From Kluyvera sichuanensis (GTDB taxonomy: Bacteria > Pseudomonadota > Gammaproteobacteria > Enterobacterales > Enterobacteriaceae), in assembly GCF_014218705.1 (NCBI RefSeq), contig NZ_JABBJF010000005.1, positions 62,001 through 126,000 of the forward strand: 64,000 nt of DNA, written 5' to 3'. The translations under genes were made by a program, and so were the position numbers. Under the pieces are notes generated by a model. That model saw only the letters and a program-made list of their open reading frames with translations. It was not told where the DNA came from and made no database searches. Within the stretch, counting starts at the first letter, position 1. Every line of letters starts with the position of its first letter. Of the stretch, positions 19,622 through 29,231 are shown one piece after another.

Positions 19622-20515
19622 ATGTCGCTACCCCCGCTGTACGCTCTGCGCGCTTTTGAAGCCGCCGCTCGCTTAGGTTCATTCAGCAAAGCTGCTGAAT
19701 TACTCAACGTCACGCCTGGGGCGGTGAGCCGCCATATCCGCACGCTGGAGCAGTGGTTTGACTGCGCCCTTTTTCAGCGACACGGGCCGCGCGTCACCGT
19801 GACCGACGCAGGGCAAACGCTGGCAACGCAGCTCAGCGAAGGTTTTCAAAGTCTGGAGCGGGCCTGTGAGGCCTTTGGCCGCCGTCGCCGCGAGATTCGC
19901 CTAAAAGCGCCGTCCACGTTGACCATGCGCTGGCTGCTGGCAGCGCTGCAACCGCTCACCTCACCGCAAATCGCGCTCTCCAGCGTGTGGATGGATACCG
20001 ATACGGTTGATTTCAGTCGCGAACCCTACGACTGCGCGATTTTATTAGGCGACGGTCAGTTCGGCCCCGGAACGCAAAGCCAACTGCTGTTTGAGGAGTG
20101 GCTGGTACCTATCTGCGCCCCTGGGCTCACCGCGCAGGCCAGGGAACATCTCGAGCGCTGCGAGCTGATTCATCCCTCCCCGGATCGCCGCGACTGGCGA
20201 CGCTGGCTAAAACGAACCGGGCAATTCCCGACGCTGAATACCGCGCGTGGCAAGGTCTTCGATACCCTTGAGCAGGGCTATCTGGCCGCGATTGGTGGAC
20301 ACGGCGTGGCGATTGGCGACTTACTGCTGAGCCAGGAGGCGCTCGCCAGCGGGCTGCTGACGCTGCCTTTTAACGATGCCGTGGCCACGGGGGATAGCTA
20401 CTGGCTGGTGTGGCCACAGGCGTCGTCGCAGACCCTGGATATCGACAGGCTATATGCACATATAAAAAAGGCGATACCGCAACCGGTACCGCCTTCCCTC
20501 AATATGCTGCGCTAA
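19622..20515 (+). CDS. LysR-family regulator, GcvA-like
   Basis: This 297-aa protein has an N-terminal HTH in which LPPLYALRAFEAAARLGSFS and LLNVTPGAVSRHIRTLE closely resemble the GcvA branch of LysR proteins. The effector domain follows. It is divergent from the LysE-family exporter, which it most likely controls in response to an amino acid. Its stop codon abuts the stop of the phosphatase gene on the other strand with no spacer. Confidence 0.85.
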   Translation: MSLPPLYALRAFEAAARLGSFSKAAELLNVTPGAVSRHIRTLEQWFDCALFQRHGPRVTVTDAGQTLATQLSEGFQSLERACEAFGRRRREIRLKAPSTLTMRWLLAALQPLTSPQIALSSVWMDTDTVDFSREPYDCAILLGDGQFGPGTQSQLLFEEWLVPICAPGLTAQAREHLERCELIHPSPDRRDWRRWLKRTGQFPTLNTARGKVFDTLEQGYLAAIGGHGVAIGDLLLSQEALASGLLTLPFNDAVATGDSYWLVWPQASSQTLDIDRLYAHIKKAIPQPVPPSLNMLR

Positions 20516-21787
20516 TCAGTGCGGCTTTTTCGCCATTTCATAGGCGGCAGGCAGGTTCAGACGCTGCCAGAACTGCTGGTCGGCGGTGGTGCCTGAAAGC
20601 GGGTAGCCCGCCGGCAGCGCGCTTTTCACCATCAGCGCGCGACGCTGTGCGGCAGAGAGATTCGGCAGCGCCGCCTCCAGCAGCACTTCAGCGCCCTGCG
20701 GCACCGTAATGCTCTGTTTTTCACCCTTCTGCTGCGGCAGGTCGTAGGTCATGGTGAAGCGATAGAAGTCACGCATCGCCGGGTCGCGGTACGGGTCATC
20801 TTTCCCCGCCGTTTTCGCGCACTCGGCAAGCGTCGTGCCGCACTCTTTTTCCAGCGCCGCACGCAGTTGGTCGCGAGCTTCGTTAAACAGCGCGCGGTAC
20901 TTCGCGTCGTTCAGGTAGTGGGCGACGTTACGCTGCGCCACCATACGGGAGCCCATCACGTCCAGCGGGTAGTGCACGCCGAGCACGATACGCGAGTAGC
21001 CATAGCGCGCACCACGGGTCACCAGCGCGTCAAAACGCTCCGGGATCATCTCCGCCATCAGCAGCGCGTCGGTGTAGCCGGTATTGGTGTGTCCGCTTGG
21101 GAACGAGCCGCCGTCGGCGGTATACGGATGGTTATCCTTAATCACCACGTCGTCCGGCACGAGGTGAATGGTGTTGCCCTGAATCAGGAACGGACGCGGA
21201 TTATTGAAGTGCTTCTTCGCCGCGCTGGTGCTCACTTCAGAGGCTTTAATCAGCGCCGCCGCTTTGCTGAGTTCACCTTTGTCGTAAGCGGCGATAAACG
21301 CTTTGCCCAGCCGTGGGCCCATCGCGTCGCTCAGGAAGTAGAGGTGGTTGATGCCTTCCGCATCCGCCAGCGCCTGGTGGCGGGCGGTTTGGGTCGCATC
21401 ACGGTTAATATCGGTCACCGTTGCCAGGTTCTGCTTCACCACCGTCTCTGGCAGGCTACTGAATGCTGAGAGCAGCGCGATACCCGCCTGCTGGTTAGCT
21501 TTGGTCTGGAAGTCATAGCCGCTGGCCTTCAGCCAGGCTTTATCGGCCTGCGTTTTGTTCTGTTTCGCTTTTTCCAGCTGGTCGCGGGTGAGCGTCGGCG
21601 CGTCCCCTTTCAGCGCCGCACGCAGCGCCGTCAGTGATTGCCCTTCCAGCGCGTCAAACGCCGGGCTGACCGCCGTTGGGGTAACGGTGTTAGCGATAGC
21701 CGCCGCCTGATTCACAGACACCTCTTTTGCCAGTACCGGCATCGCCAGCGCCATCGCAGCGGCCAGCAGTGTGATTTGCAGTTTCAT
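20516..21787 (-). CDS. PAP2-superfamily (class A-like) acid phosphatase, exported
   Basis: This 423-aa protein has a cleavable signal peptide (about 1-20, MKLQITLLAAAMALAMPVLA), so it is periplasmic. All three phosphatase motifs are present: K191-x6-RP (KKHFNNPRP), PSGH at 230-233, and SR-x5-H-x3-D at 265-276. Classical class A non-specific acid phosphatases such as PhoN are about 250 aa. This protein has long N-terminal (about 170 aa) and C-terminal extensions around the same core. I chose the ATG at 21785-21787, with AAGGA upstream, over an upstream TTG. A PhoB-like box lies about 57 bp upstream. The substrate is not evident. Confidence 0.85.
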   Translation of the reverse strand: MKLQITLLAAAMALAMPVLAKEVSVNQAAAIANTVTPTAVSPAFDALEGQSLTALRAALKGDAPTLTRDQLEKAKQNKTQADKAWLKASGYDFQTKANQQAGIALLSAFSSLPETVVKQNLATVTDINRDATQTARHQALADAEGINHLYFLSDAMGPRLGKAFIAAYDKGELSKAAALIKASEVSTSAAKKHFNNPRPFLIQGNTIHLVPDDVVIKDNHPYTADGGSFPSGHTNTGYTDALLMAEMIPERFDALVTRGARYGYSRIVLGVHYPLDVMGSRMVAQRNVAHYLNDAKYRALFNEARDQLRAALEKECGTTLAECAKTAGKDDPYRDPAMRDFYRFTMTYDLPQQKGEKQSITVPQGAEVLLEAALPNLSAAQRRALMVKSALPAGYPLSGTTADQQFWQRLNLPAAYEMAKKPH

Positions 21788-21843
21788 TATTTTCCTTTTA
21801 TTCAAACAATTACCTTGCCTGCCGTTGACGCTAAACCCGTCAC

Positions 21844-21861
21844 TTGACGTTTTTATGACAC
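21844..21861 (-). promoter_or_regulatory. Possible PhoB box before the PAP2 phosphatase
   Basis: The minus strand reads GTGTCATAAAAACGTCAA. It keeps the TGTCAT and GTCA repeats at the 11-bp spacing of the Pho box (CTGTCATAAATCTGTCAC), with 13 of 18 positions matching. A phosphatase target makes sense, but no clear -10 was found. Confidence 0.35.
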
Positions 21862-21980
21862 GTTCATGTTTTGCAACATTATTGCCACAAATAGAAACGA
21901 CGCCGCGCTACAGCGGTAATCTGCCCGGATCTGCGGTAAACTGTCAGCTATCTTGTTTAATTCCCGGAATATCCGCACCC

Positions 21981-22823
21981 ATGCTCAGTTATCGCCACAG
22001 CTTTCACGCAGGCAACCACGCCGACGTTTTAAAACACACCGTTCAGAGTCTGATCATTGAATCGCTGAAAGAGAAAGAAAAACCGTTTCTCTATCTGGAC
22101 ACCCACGCCGGGGCAGGCCGCTATCAGCTGAGCGGCGAGCATGCCGAAAAAACCGGGGAATACCTGGAAGGGATCGCCCGCATCTGGCAGCAGGACGACC
22201 TGCCGGAAGAGTTGGTGCCGTACATCTCCGTGGTCAAACACTTCAACCGCACCGACCAGCTGCGCTACTACCCTGGCTCCCCGCTGATTGCCCGCCAACT
22301 GCTGCGTGAGCAGGACAGCCTGCAGATGACCGAGCTGCACCCAAGCGACTTCCCGCTGCTGCGCTCTGAATTCCAGAAAGATAATCGCGCCCGCGTTGAT
22401 CGTGCCGACGGCTACCAGCAGCTGAAATCCAAGCTACCGCCGGTTTCTCGTCGCGGCCTGATCCTTATCGACCCACCGTATGAAATTAAAACTGACTACC
22501 AGGCGGTCGTGAGCGGTATCAACGATGGCTACAAGCGTTTTGCCACCGGCACCTATGCCCTGTGGTACCCGGTCGTGCTGCGTCAGCAAATCAAGCGCAT
22601 GATCCGCGACCTTGAAGAGACCGGCATTCGCAAAATCCTGCAAATTGAGCTGGCGGTACGCCCGGACAGCGATCAACGCGGCATGACCGCCTCCGGTATG
22701 ATTGTGATTAACCCGCCATGGAAGCTGGAAGCACAGATGAACAACGTACTGCCATGGCTGCACAGCAAGCTGGTTCCGGCAGGTACCGGGCACACGCTGG
22801 TAAACTGGATCGTGCCGGAGTAA
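21981..22823 (+). CDS. rlmJ: RlmJ, 23S rRNA m6A2030 methyltransferase
   Basis: This 280-aa SAM-dependent enzyme (YhiR) methylates A2030 of 23S rRNA. The N-terminus MLSYRHSFHAGNHADVLKH is characteristic, and the catalytic DPPYE motif appears in GLILIDPPYEIK. The frame is open a further 70 codons upstream, but the ATG at 21981 gives the exact known length and start. Gene order rlmJ-gor is conserved with E. coli. Confidence 0.96.
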   Translation: MLSYRHSFHAGNHADVLKHTVQSLIIESLKEKEKPFLYLDTHAGAGRYQLSGEHAEKTGEYLEGIARIWQQDDLPEELVPYISVVKHFNRTDQLRYYPGSPLIARQLLREQDSLQMTELHPSDFPLLRSEFQKDNRARVDRADGYQQLKSKLPPVSRRGLILIDPPYEIKTDYQAVVSGINDGYKRFATGTYALWYPVVLRQQIKRMIRDLEETGIRKILQIELAVRPDSDQRGMTASGMIVINPPWKLEAQMNNVLPWLHSKLVPAGTGHTLVNWIVPE

Positions 22824-22927
22824 TCGCAGGCATCGGTGGAACCTATCAGCTTCAGGTATACAATCGCGAGTATTTTGGCGGGTAGCATGATGCTCACCCG
22901 CTCAACATTGAACATTCAGGAGCGGCC

Positions 22928-24280
22928 ATGACCAAACATTACGACTACATCGCCATTGGCGGCGGCAGCGGCGGTATCGCCTCCATTAACCGCGCAGCCA
23001 TGTATGGCCAGAAGTGCGCGTTAATCGAAGCCAAAGATCTTGGCGGTACCTGCGTTAACGTCGGCTGCGTACCGAAAAAAGTGATGTGGCATGCCGCGCA
23101 GATTCGCGAAGCGATTCACATGTATGGCCCGGACTACGGTTTCGACACCACCATCAACAACTTCGATTGGGATAAGCTGGTTGCTAGTCGCACCGCCTAC
23201 ATCGACCGTATTCATACCTCTTACGACAACGTGCTGGGTAAGAACAAGGTTGACGTAATCAAAGGCTTTGCACGCTTTGTTGACGCTAAAACCATCGAAG
23301 TGAACGGTGAGACGATCACCGCCGATCATATCCTGATCGCCACCGGCGGCCGTCCGAGTCACCCGAATATTCCAGGCGTGGAATACGGTATCGACTCCAA
23401 CGGTTTCTTCGAGCTGCCGGCACTGCCGAAGCGCGTTGCCGTGGTGGGCGCGGGCTATATCGCCGTGGAACTGGCGGGCGTGATCAACGGCCTGGGTGCT
23501 GAAACCCATCTGTTCGTACGTAAACACGCGCCGCTGCGCAGCTTCGACCCGTTAATCGTCGAGACACTGGTTGAGGTGATGAACGCCGAAGGCCCACAGC
23601 TGCACACTAACGCCATTCCAAAAGCCGTGGTCAAAAATGCCGATGGCAGCCTGACCCTGGAGCTGGAAGATGGCCGCAGCCAGACCGTTGACTGCCTGAT
23701 TTGGGCGATTGGTCGCGAACCGGCGAACGATAACTTCAATCTGGCAGCAACGGGCGTGAAAACCAACGATAAAGGCTATATCGTCGTTGATAAGTTCCAG
23801 AACACCAGCGTTCCTGGCATTTATGCCGTGGGCGATAACACCGGTGCGGTAGAGCTGACCCCGGTGGCTGTGGCCGCAGGCCGTCGCCTCTCCGAGCGTC
23901 TGTTTAACAACAAGCCGGATGAGCATCTGGACTACAGCAACATCCCGACCGTGGTCTTCAGCCACCCGCCAATCGGCACCGTGGGCTTAACCGAGCCGCA
24001 GGCGCGCGAGCAGTATGGCGACGACGCCGTGAAGGTCTATAAATCCTCCTTCACCGCCATGTACACCGCCGTCACCTCGCACCGCCAGCCGTGCCGTATG
24101 AAGCTGGTGTGCGTTGGCCCGGAAGAGAAGATCGTCGGTATTCACGGCATTGGCTTCGGCATGGATGAAATCCTGCAGGGCTTCGCCGTGGCGCTGAAGA
24201 TGGGCGCCACCAAGAAAGACTTCGACAACACCGTGGCGATTCACCCTACGGCGGCGGAAGAGTTCGTCACCATGCGCTAA
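22928..24280 (+). CDS. gor: Gor, glutathione reductase
   Basis: This 450-aa NADPH-dependent flavoenzyme keeps glutathione reduced in the cytosol. FAD motif [18 protein letters not shown], redox-active disulphide C42/C47 in [13 protein letters not shown], the NADPH motif [13 protein letters not shown], and the C-terminal catalytic His in [12 protein letters not shown] are all present. Length is identical to the E. coli enzyme. GGAG lies close upstream of the ATG, and a strong terminator follows 20 bp after the stop. Confidence 0.97.
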   Translation: MTKHYDYIAIGGGSGGIASINRAAMYGQKCALIEAKDLGGTCVNVGCVPKKVMWHAAQIREAIHMYGPDYGFDTTINNFDWDKLVASRTAYIDRIHTSYDNVLGKNKVDVIKGFARFVDAKTIEVNGETITADHILIATGGRPSHPNIPGVEYGIDSNGFFELPALPKRVAVVGAGYIAVELAGVINGLGAETHLFVRKHAPLRSFDPLIVETLVEVMNAEGPQLHTNAIPKAVVKNADGSLTLELEDGRSQTVDCLIWAIGREPANDNFNLAATGVKTNDKGYIVVDKFQNTSVPGIYAVGDNTGAVELTPVAVAAGRRLSERLFNNKPDEHLDYSNIPTVVFSHPPIGTVGLTEPQAREQYGDDAVKVYKSSFTAMYTAVTSHRQPCRMKLVCVGPEEKIVGIHGIGFGMDEILQGFAVALKMGATKKDFDNTVAIHPTAAEEFVTMR

Positions 24281-24300
24281 GGCAGATTGCCTGAACGACC

Positions 24301-24329
24301 AAAAGCCAGACGGATGTCTGGCTTTTTTT
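24301..24329 (+). terminator. Rho-independent terminator after gor
   Basis: The hairpin AAAGCCAGAC / GTCTGGCTTT with a 4-nt loop is followed by a run of T. Confidence 0.93.
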
Positions 24330-24331
24330 GT

Positions 24332-24415
24332 GCGGGCTTTCCCCCGGGGTCGGCGTAAACGCCTCGCCCGGGCTACATGAGCGTGTAGCCCGGCCAAGCG
24401 AAGCGCCGCCGGGAT
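24332..24415. repeat. REP-like palindromic element between gor and mipA-like gene
   Basis: The segment contains CGGGCTAC / GTAGCCCG around an 8-nt loop, flanked by GGCGTAAACGCC and CGCCGCCGGG blocks. The GGCGTAAACGCC-TTGCCCGGGC module recurs three times in the ldr array. Confidence 0.65.
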
Positions 24416-24426
24416 TGCTCCGAGCA

Positions 24427-25167
24427 CTAAAACCGCCAACTCACCCCAGTCAGCACGGTAAAACTCCCATCACGATCGACCATCGGGCTATTTTTAATCT
24501 CATCAGGCAGCACGCTATAGCTCGCGTTAGCCGTCAGCATCAGGTTGTTGGTCAGCGGGTACTTCATCGTCAGCCCAACGTACGGCATCCAACTGCTGCC
24601 CGGCGACCATTGCGCTAACCCGCTGCGGCGGGATTCCGCGCCCGATACGCCGTAGTAATAACGGTTGAAGCTATCGTCATAGTAATAAACCCCCAGCGTA
24701 GGGATAATCGCCAGCCGCCCCATTGGCAGCACGCGGAAATAAGAGAGCTCACCGACCCAGCCGTTGCTGTTATCCAGAATATCTGCCGCCGCCGACACCT
24801 TCAGGCTCCCCCACTTTTCATGGTGATACCACGTCGCACCGGCCATCGCGGTGCTATTGCGCTTATCCAACTGCTTCATGGCGCTATCGTCGTTATCCGA
24901 TGGGTCGAAAGTCAGCGGCAGCCAGGAAGCCGTCAGGCTGACTTCATCGCGCTGATTTTTAAATAGCGCATAGCCTAACGTGGTTTGACGAATATAAAAT
25001 GAATCACCTTCATAATTAACGATAGGCACCGCATGAGTATTTTCATTATACCCGCGATAAATAGATTCATTAAATACCGCACCCGCCCCAACCGATAGCG
25101 CCGCCGATGATGCACCTGAAATAAAAGAGAGCGATAACAGTAGCGCAGCATTACGCTTAATTGACAT
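24427..25167 (-). CDS. MipA/OmpV-family outer-membrane protein
   Basis: This 246-aa protein has a signal peptide (about 1-22, ending GASSA) and alternating aromatic beta strands ending in a C-terminal phenylalanine (TGVSWRF), typical of outer-membrane barrels. The ALSVGAGAVFNESIYRGYNE start and repeated YYYD strands fit the MipA/OmpV family. Some members scaffold murein enzymes and others act as pores; which applies here is unknown. It is divergent from a LysR regulator across 118 bp of very AT-rich sequence, suggesting specific induction. Confidence 0.85.
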   Translation of the reverse strand: MSIKRNAALLLSLSFISGASSAALSVGAGAVFNESIYRGYNENTHAVPIVNYEGDSFYIRQTTLGYALFKNQRDEVSLTASWLPLTFDPSDNDDSAMKQLDKRNSTAMAGATWYHHEKWGSLKVSAAADILDNSNGWVGELSYFRVLPMGRLAIIPTLGVYYYDDSFNRYYYGVSGAESRRSGLAQWSPGSSWMPYVGLTMKYPLTNNLMLTANASYSVLPDEIKNSPMVDRDGSFTVLTGVSWRF

Positions 25168-25249
25168 TCCCGTTGTTCCAACCTAATATAATATCCTGAT
25201 GTCAAATATGATAATATTCGTATTAATATTGATGCAATCTCAATATTTA

Positions 25250-25261
25250 TATAGATCTATA
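25250..25261. promoter_or_regulatory. Palindrome in the mipA-like/lysR divergent region
   Basis: TATAGATCTATA is a perfect 12-bp palindrome within the AT-rich spacer, 24 bp before the LysR start. It is a candidate operator; AT-rich composition makes chance palindromes likely. Confidence 0.3.
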
Positions 25262-25285
25262 TCAATTTATATATAGAGCCGGGCA

Positions 25286-26230
25286 ATGAAGAAACTTCAG
25301 ATTAAGCCTCAGGAATTAAAAATAATTTCGGTGGTGGCCGCCAGCGAAAATATCAGCCACGCCGCTACCGTGCTGGGCATGGCGCAGGCCAACGTCAGTC
25401 GCTACCTCTCTGATGTTGAAGCAAAAGTGGGGCTTAAAATCTTTGAGCGCTCCTCGCGTAAGCTCACCCTAACCCGCTTTGGCGAGTCGTTACTTCCCTA
25501 CGTTAACGGTCTACTGGAAAAAGAAACCCAGCTTAATAATTTCGTAGCTGACTATAAGCATGAAAAAAATGGCCGCGTCACCATTTATTCGCCGACGATG
25601 ATTAACGCCTATCTGGCACGCAACGTAGTCAATACTATAAAAGATATCGGCAATATCAGCCTATATTTGAAAACGTTCAATCTGGAACGAAAATCATTTT
25701 ATGAAGGTTCCGAATTCCCCGATGATTGCGATATTTTAATTTCCTGCGTTCAACCCAAAAATGAATCCCTGGTGGCGAGTTTTATTGCGAAATATGCGGT
25801 CAGCGCCTATGCCAGCACCCAGTATCTGATGGAGCACCCTATCACCTCGCCGGATGACCTCGACAAGCATTCCTGCATTCTGATGGATTCGATGCTGATT
25901 AATAATGCCAATATCTGGCGTTTTAGCCTCGCGGGAAGCCAGGAGATCCGCGATTTTCGCGTCACCGGCAACTATATCTGCGATAACACACAGTCGGCGC
26001 TGGAGTTAGCGCGCAACGGGCTTGGGATTGTATTTGCTCCGAAAAGTAGCGTACAGGCCGATATTCAATCCGGGGTGCTCGCCCCCTGCTTCGCCGAACA
26101 GTACGAATGGTGGCTCGATCTGGTGGCTATCTACCGCAAACGTGAATACCAGCCGTGGCGAGTGCAGTTTATTCTGGATGAAGTTCTGGAGGAGCTTCGT
26201 CGCCAGGTGGCCCAGCCACGACAGGGATAA
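25286..26230 (+). CDS. LysR-family regulator, probable regulator of the mipA-like gene
   Basis: This 314-aa LysR protein has an N-terminal HTH (NISHAATVLGMAQANVSRYL, then VEAKVGLKIFERSSRKLTLT) and an effector-binding domain. The gene is divergent from the MipA/OmpV-family porin, its probable target. The start ATG at 25286 has only a weak GAGCCGGG upstream. The effector is unknown. Confidence 0.83.
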   Translation: MKKLQIKPQELKIISVVAASENISHAATVLGMAQANVSRYLSDVEAKVGLKIFERSSRKLTLTRFGESLLPYVNGLLEKETQLNNFVADYKHEKNGRVTIYSPTMINAYLARNVVNTIKDIGNISLYLKTFNLERKSFYEGSEFPDDCDILISCVQPKNESLVASFIAKYAVSAYASTQYLMEHPITSPDDLDKHSCILMDSMLINNANIWRFSLAGSQEIRDFRVTGNYICDNTQSALELARNGLGIVFAPKSSVQADIQSGVLAPCFAEQYEWWLDLVAIYRKREYQPWRVQFILDEVLEELRRQVAQPRQG

Positions 26231-26313
26231 ACCACTCGTTTTAACGCGGCTCAAAAACCCTCTGTGTCCACGCCGCCGAAAAATGGCGGTCGTCGAAACG
26301 CCTTATTTGTGAT

Positions 26314-26328
26314 AAATAATAATTATTC
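26314..26328. promoter_or_regulatory. Fur-like box upstream of the YncE-like gene
   Basis: AAATAATAATTATTC matches 10 of the 14 specified positions of the 7-1-7 Fur motif TGATAAT-N-ATTATCA, with more Fur-like hexamers (TCTCATTCTTATT) following. E. coli yncE is known to be Fur-repressed, which supports the reading. Confidence 0.5.
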
Positions 26329-26400
26329 TCATTCTTATTAAAAAATCCCGCCGTCGCTCTACCCCGGTCGGGAACCGTTTATCTCATGATGGAGTTTCGA

Positions 26401-27489
26401 ATGGTATCGTTATTCAGCCCGCGCAAAACGGCGCTCTGCGCCGCGCTTGTCACCGCTTTTACCCTCCCTGCACTGCCCGCCTTCGCCGAAAATGCACAGC
26501 CTGCCGAAAGCGCCGCCGCGCTGAAAACAGCCGCTTCCGTCACTCAACATGAGCTGGGCGATGGCTTGTACGAAATGGCGCTGTTCTCCGGCGAGAAATC
26601 GCTATTTGTTGCCAGCGCGCAGAGCTTTAAAGACGTCAACGGCGGCGTGATTTATCGCCTCGATCCCACCACCCTTGCCGTCACGGGTACCACCCATACT
26701 GACCTGAAAAACTTTGGCACGGCGGTCGATGACGACGGCAAAACGTTTTACGTCACCAACTCGCTGGATGGTGGCGTGTCAAAAGTAGAGGCTAAAAGCG
26801 GCAAGGTACTGCAGCGTCTGACGCTGGATGGAAAAGGCAAAGACGGCAACCCGGCAGGCGCACGTGAAGTGCTGTTCCATAACGGCCTGCTGTTTATCGG
26901 TCGCGTGGCCGACCCGGGCTTTATCTCGGTGGTAGATGCCAAAACCATGACCCAGAAGGCGCGAATTGATAACGCGGGCAAATGGGTTACCGGCATCATC
27001 TACTCACCGGTGACAAAACGTATTTACGCGACCAACGGCGCTGGCGAAGTGCTGGTTATCAACCCACAAAGCTACAAAATTGAGCAGCGCTGGACGCCGG
27101 GCGACGGCAAAGAGTACCTGCTGCTGAATATGGCGGAAGACCCGAAAACCGGCCGTCTGTTCGTCACTGATGATTCGAAAGCTAAAACCACGCTGGTGTT
27201 TGATGAGCACACCGGTAAGGTCATTAAACGCATTGAGGGTGATGCACTGGGCATCAAGTTTGACGCGAAGCGCAACGAACTCTTTATCAGCCAGCGTGAG
27301 TCGAAGAAGGTACTGCGCCTCGATGCCACCAGCTACGCCGTGAAGCAGAGCTGGGACTTCACCACTCATCCGAACAGCCTGCTGCTTTCCGATGACGGCA
27401 ACACGCTGTACGTGACCTTGAAGCAGGACTTTAATAAAGACTACTCGACGAAAGGGCCGGATAGCGTAGCGCGCATTGTGCTGAACTAA
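26401..27489 (+). CDS. YncE-like secreted beta-propeller protein
   Basis: This protein of about 362 aa has a signal peptide (MVSLFSPRKTALCAALVTAF...PAFA) and a seven-bladed YVTN-type propeller resembling E. coli YncE: GGVIYRLDPTTLAVTGT, NAGKWVTGIIYSP and THPNSLLLSDDGNTLYVTLK all have counterparts there. YncE is a periplasmic, iron-regulated protein of unclear role. I prefer the ATG at 26401 (GGAG 6 nt upstream) to the ATG at 26386, which has no ribosome binding site. It sits alone behind a Fur-like box. Confidence 0.8.
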   Translation: MVSLFSPRKTALCAALVTAFTLPALPAFAENAQPAESAAALKTAASVTQHELGDGLYEMALFSGEKSLFVASAQSFKDVNGGVIYRLDPTTLAVTGTTHTDLKNFGTAVDDDGKTFYVTNSLDGGVSKVEAKSGKVLQRLTLDGKGKDGNPAGAREVLFHNGLLFIGRVADPGFISVVDAKTMTQKARIDNAGKWVTGIIYSPVTKRIYATNGAGEVLVINPQSYKIEQRWTPGDGKEYLLLNMAEDPKTGRLFVTDDSKAKTTLVFDEHTGKVIKRIEGDALGIKFDAKRNELFISQRESKKVLRLDATSYAVKQSWDFTTHPNSLLLSDDGNTLYVTLKQDFNKDYSTKGPDSVARIVLN

Positions 27490-27504
27490 CCTGCCGTACT
27501 AACC

Positions 27505-27537
27505 CCATCCGGTACGGTACAACATCGTGCCGGATGG
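27505..27537. repeat. REP-like hairpin after the YncE-like gene
   Basis: A 12-bp stem CCATCCGGTACG / CGTGCCGGATGG (one wobble) has a 9-nt loop and resembles the GCCGGATG core of REP sequences. It may help end transcription, but there is no T-run. The rest of the 375-bp gap (27490-27864) is AT-rich with no gene I can support, presumably the promoter of the next LysR gene. Confidence 0.55.
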
Positions 27538-27864
27538 CGCTTCTCTCACCCGGCCTGCATTATTTACGCTTTAGAAACATGCGTTTATTATTCGCTTTCT
27601 TTTATACCGTTTTTTAACCCCACCATCACCGCCAGGATAATAATCAGCTAAAATAATCATCATTGATTATTTTTATAACCCATTATAGGCATTCAGTTAA
27701 TACTTTATTATTGATGCTTATTGCCATGCCGATCATATCTAAAGTATGTTATTTTGTGAGTGCGATTAATTAAACAATTCGGTCCTCTTTATTAAACAAT
27801 CCGGTATATACAGCGCCACGCCCCCTCCGTATAATTTCGCGCTGTCGTACATTAAGGTTAAGTT

Positions 27865-28752
27865 ATGCTCAAGCACGTTCAGGATATGGCGCTTTTTGCG
27901 CTTCTCGTAGAAAACGGTTCATTTACCAAAACCGCCGCTGAACTGGGTATGACAAAGTCGCGTATCAGCCAGCGAATTAGTGCTCTTGAGGAGTATCTCA
28001 ACGTCAGGTTGCTGAATCGCACGACGCGAAAAATATCGCTAACCGCCGACGGCGAGCGCTATCTGGCCTACTGCCATGAAGTGGTCGATGCCAGCGTACG
28101 CGGCGATAAAACGGTGCAGGCGCTGCATAATCAGACCGGTGGGAAACTGAAGATTATTGCCCCGCCGGGATTTATGGCGAGCATTTTACCCGCCGTGCAC
28201 CATCAGTTCCTGCAAACGCATGCCAATATTGAGCTACAGCTAATTACCGCAGACTCTTTCTATGGCAACGTTGGCAGTGAGTTTGACGTGGCGTACCGTA
28301 TCGGTAAGCCGTCTGATGACACCTGTATTGGCCGCTTCCTCGGGACATTTAACCGCTTTATCGTCTGTACGCCGCAGTACCAGGCCGCGCACGATATTCA
28401 GCACCCTGAGGCGCTACAGTCCTGTGAACTGATTACGCACCAGACCTGGAAAAGTATTGCGCTATTCCAGCACGATGAGTCTTATGAATTAGCAATGCCG
28501 TTGCGCCATACCAGCGACAACCTGACCTATATTTTGCAGCAAACGCTGCAGGGAACCGGGGTAGCAATTTTACCCGAATATATTGTTAAGCCGTATTTGC
28601 AAAGCGCCCAACTGGTCACGCTATTGCCACAGTGGGATGTTCAAAAAATAGATCTCTGGATGATCTATCAGAGCAAAACGCATAACCCTACGGTGCTTCG
28701 CGACTATATTAACTTTGTGACCCAGTATAACGTGATACAAAATGCCATGTAA
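27865..28752 (+). CDS. LysR-family regulator, CrgA/DsdC-type subgroup
   Basis: This 295-aa protein has an N-terminal HTH (GSFTKTAAELGMTKSRISQRI, then LNVRLLNRTTRKISLT) of the large LysR group that commonly has the RLLxRTTRxxxLT motif. The effector domain follows. It lies 56 bp before a small unknown gene and a bestrophin gene on the same strand, so it may be co-transcribed with or regulate them. No effector can be inferred. Confidence 0.82.
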   Translation: MLKHVQDMALFALLVENGSFTKTAAELGMTKSRISQRISALEEYLNVRLLNRTTRKISLTADGERYLAYCHEVVDASVRGDKTVQALHNQTGGKLKIIAPPGFMASILPAVHHQFLQTHANIELQLITADSFYGNVGSEFDVAYRIGKPSDDTCIGRFLGTFNRFIVCTPQYQAAHDIQHPEALQSCELITHQTWKSIALFQHDESYELAMPLRHTSDNLTYILQQTLQGTGVAILPEYIVKPYLQSAQLVTLLPQWDVQKIDLWMIYQSKTHNPTVLRDYINFVTQYNVIQNAM

Positions 28753-28808
28753 TCTCCCGTGGCGATATTAACTATTTTTCCAACCACTCATCTCGATAAG
28801 TTAAGATA

Positions 28809-29228
28809 ATGACTATTTGTACTATTTCGCCAGAAGAAAAATCGCTGCTCATTTTTAATCAGAAAAATAAAATGGACAAATACTGGAATCTCTATTCCAT
28901 GGAGCTTATCACGCAAATCACCACGACCGGGCGGCAGTATCATCACTATATTCAGCCGAGCGAAAAAGGCCGTCTCTGCGTGTGCGTTTTCGATGGCGTC
29001 TACATCAATATTATTCGCACACGCCTTTTTGGCGAAATCGAGATCCATTTCGAAGTGGAATCCGCCGAGCTTGGCCGCATTGAACTTCCATCCGCCTGTA
29101 TCGACATGCAGGGTAACCTGGACCGCCACATTTCTATTAATGATAAAGCCAGCGTGTTTGCCCATTACCTGGAGCGCCTGCAAGTGGTTTACGACTCTAT
29201 TTTAGCGCTGTCCCCAGAGAAGGCGTAA
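28809..29228 (+). CDS. Small uncharacterised protein upstream of a bestrophin gene
   Basis: This 139-aa protein is one I do not recognise. It has no signal peptide or membrane helix, and alternating hydrophobic beta-like stretches (GRLCVCVFDGVYINIIRTRL, GEIEIHFEVESAELGRIELP) suggest a compact soluble alpha/beta fold. It ends 3 nt before the bestrophin start, so translation is probably coupled and a regulatory or accessory role to the channel is a reasonable guess. Composition is like the neighbours. Confidence 0.72.
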   Translation: MTICTISPEEKSLLIFNQKNKMDKYWNLYSMELITQITTTGRQYHHYIQPSEKGRLCVCVFDGVYINIIRTRLFGEIEIHFEVESAELGRIELPSACIDMQGNLDRHISINDKASVFAHYLERLQVVYDSILALSPEKA

Positions 29229-29231
29229 ACC

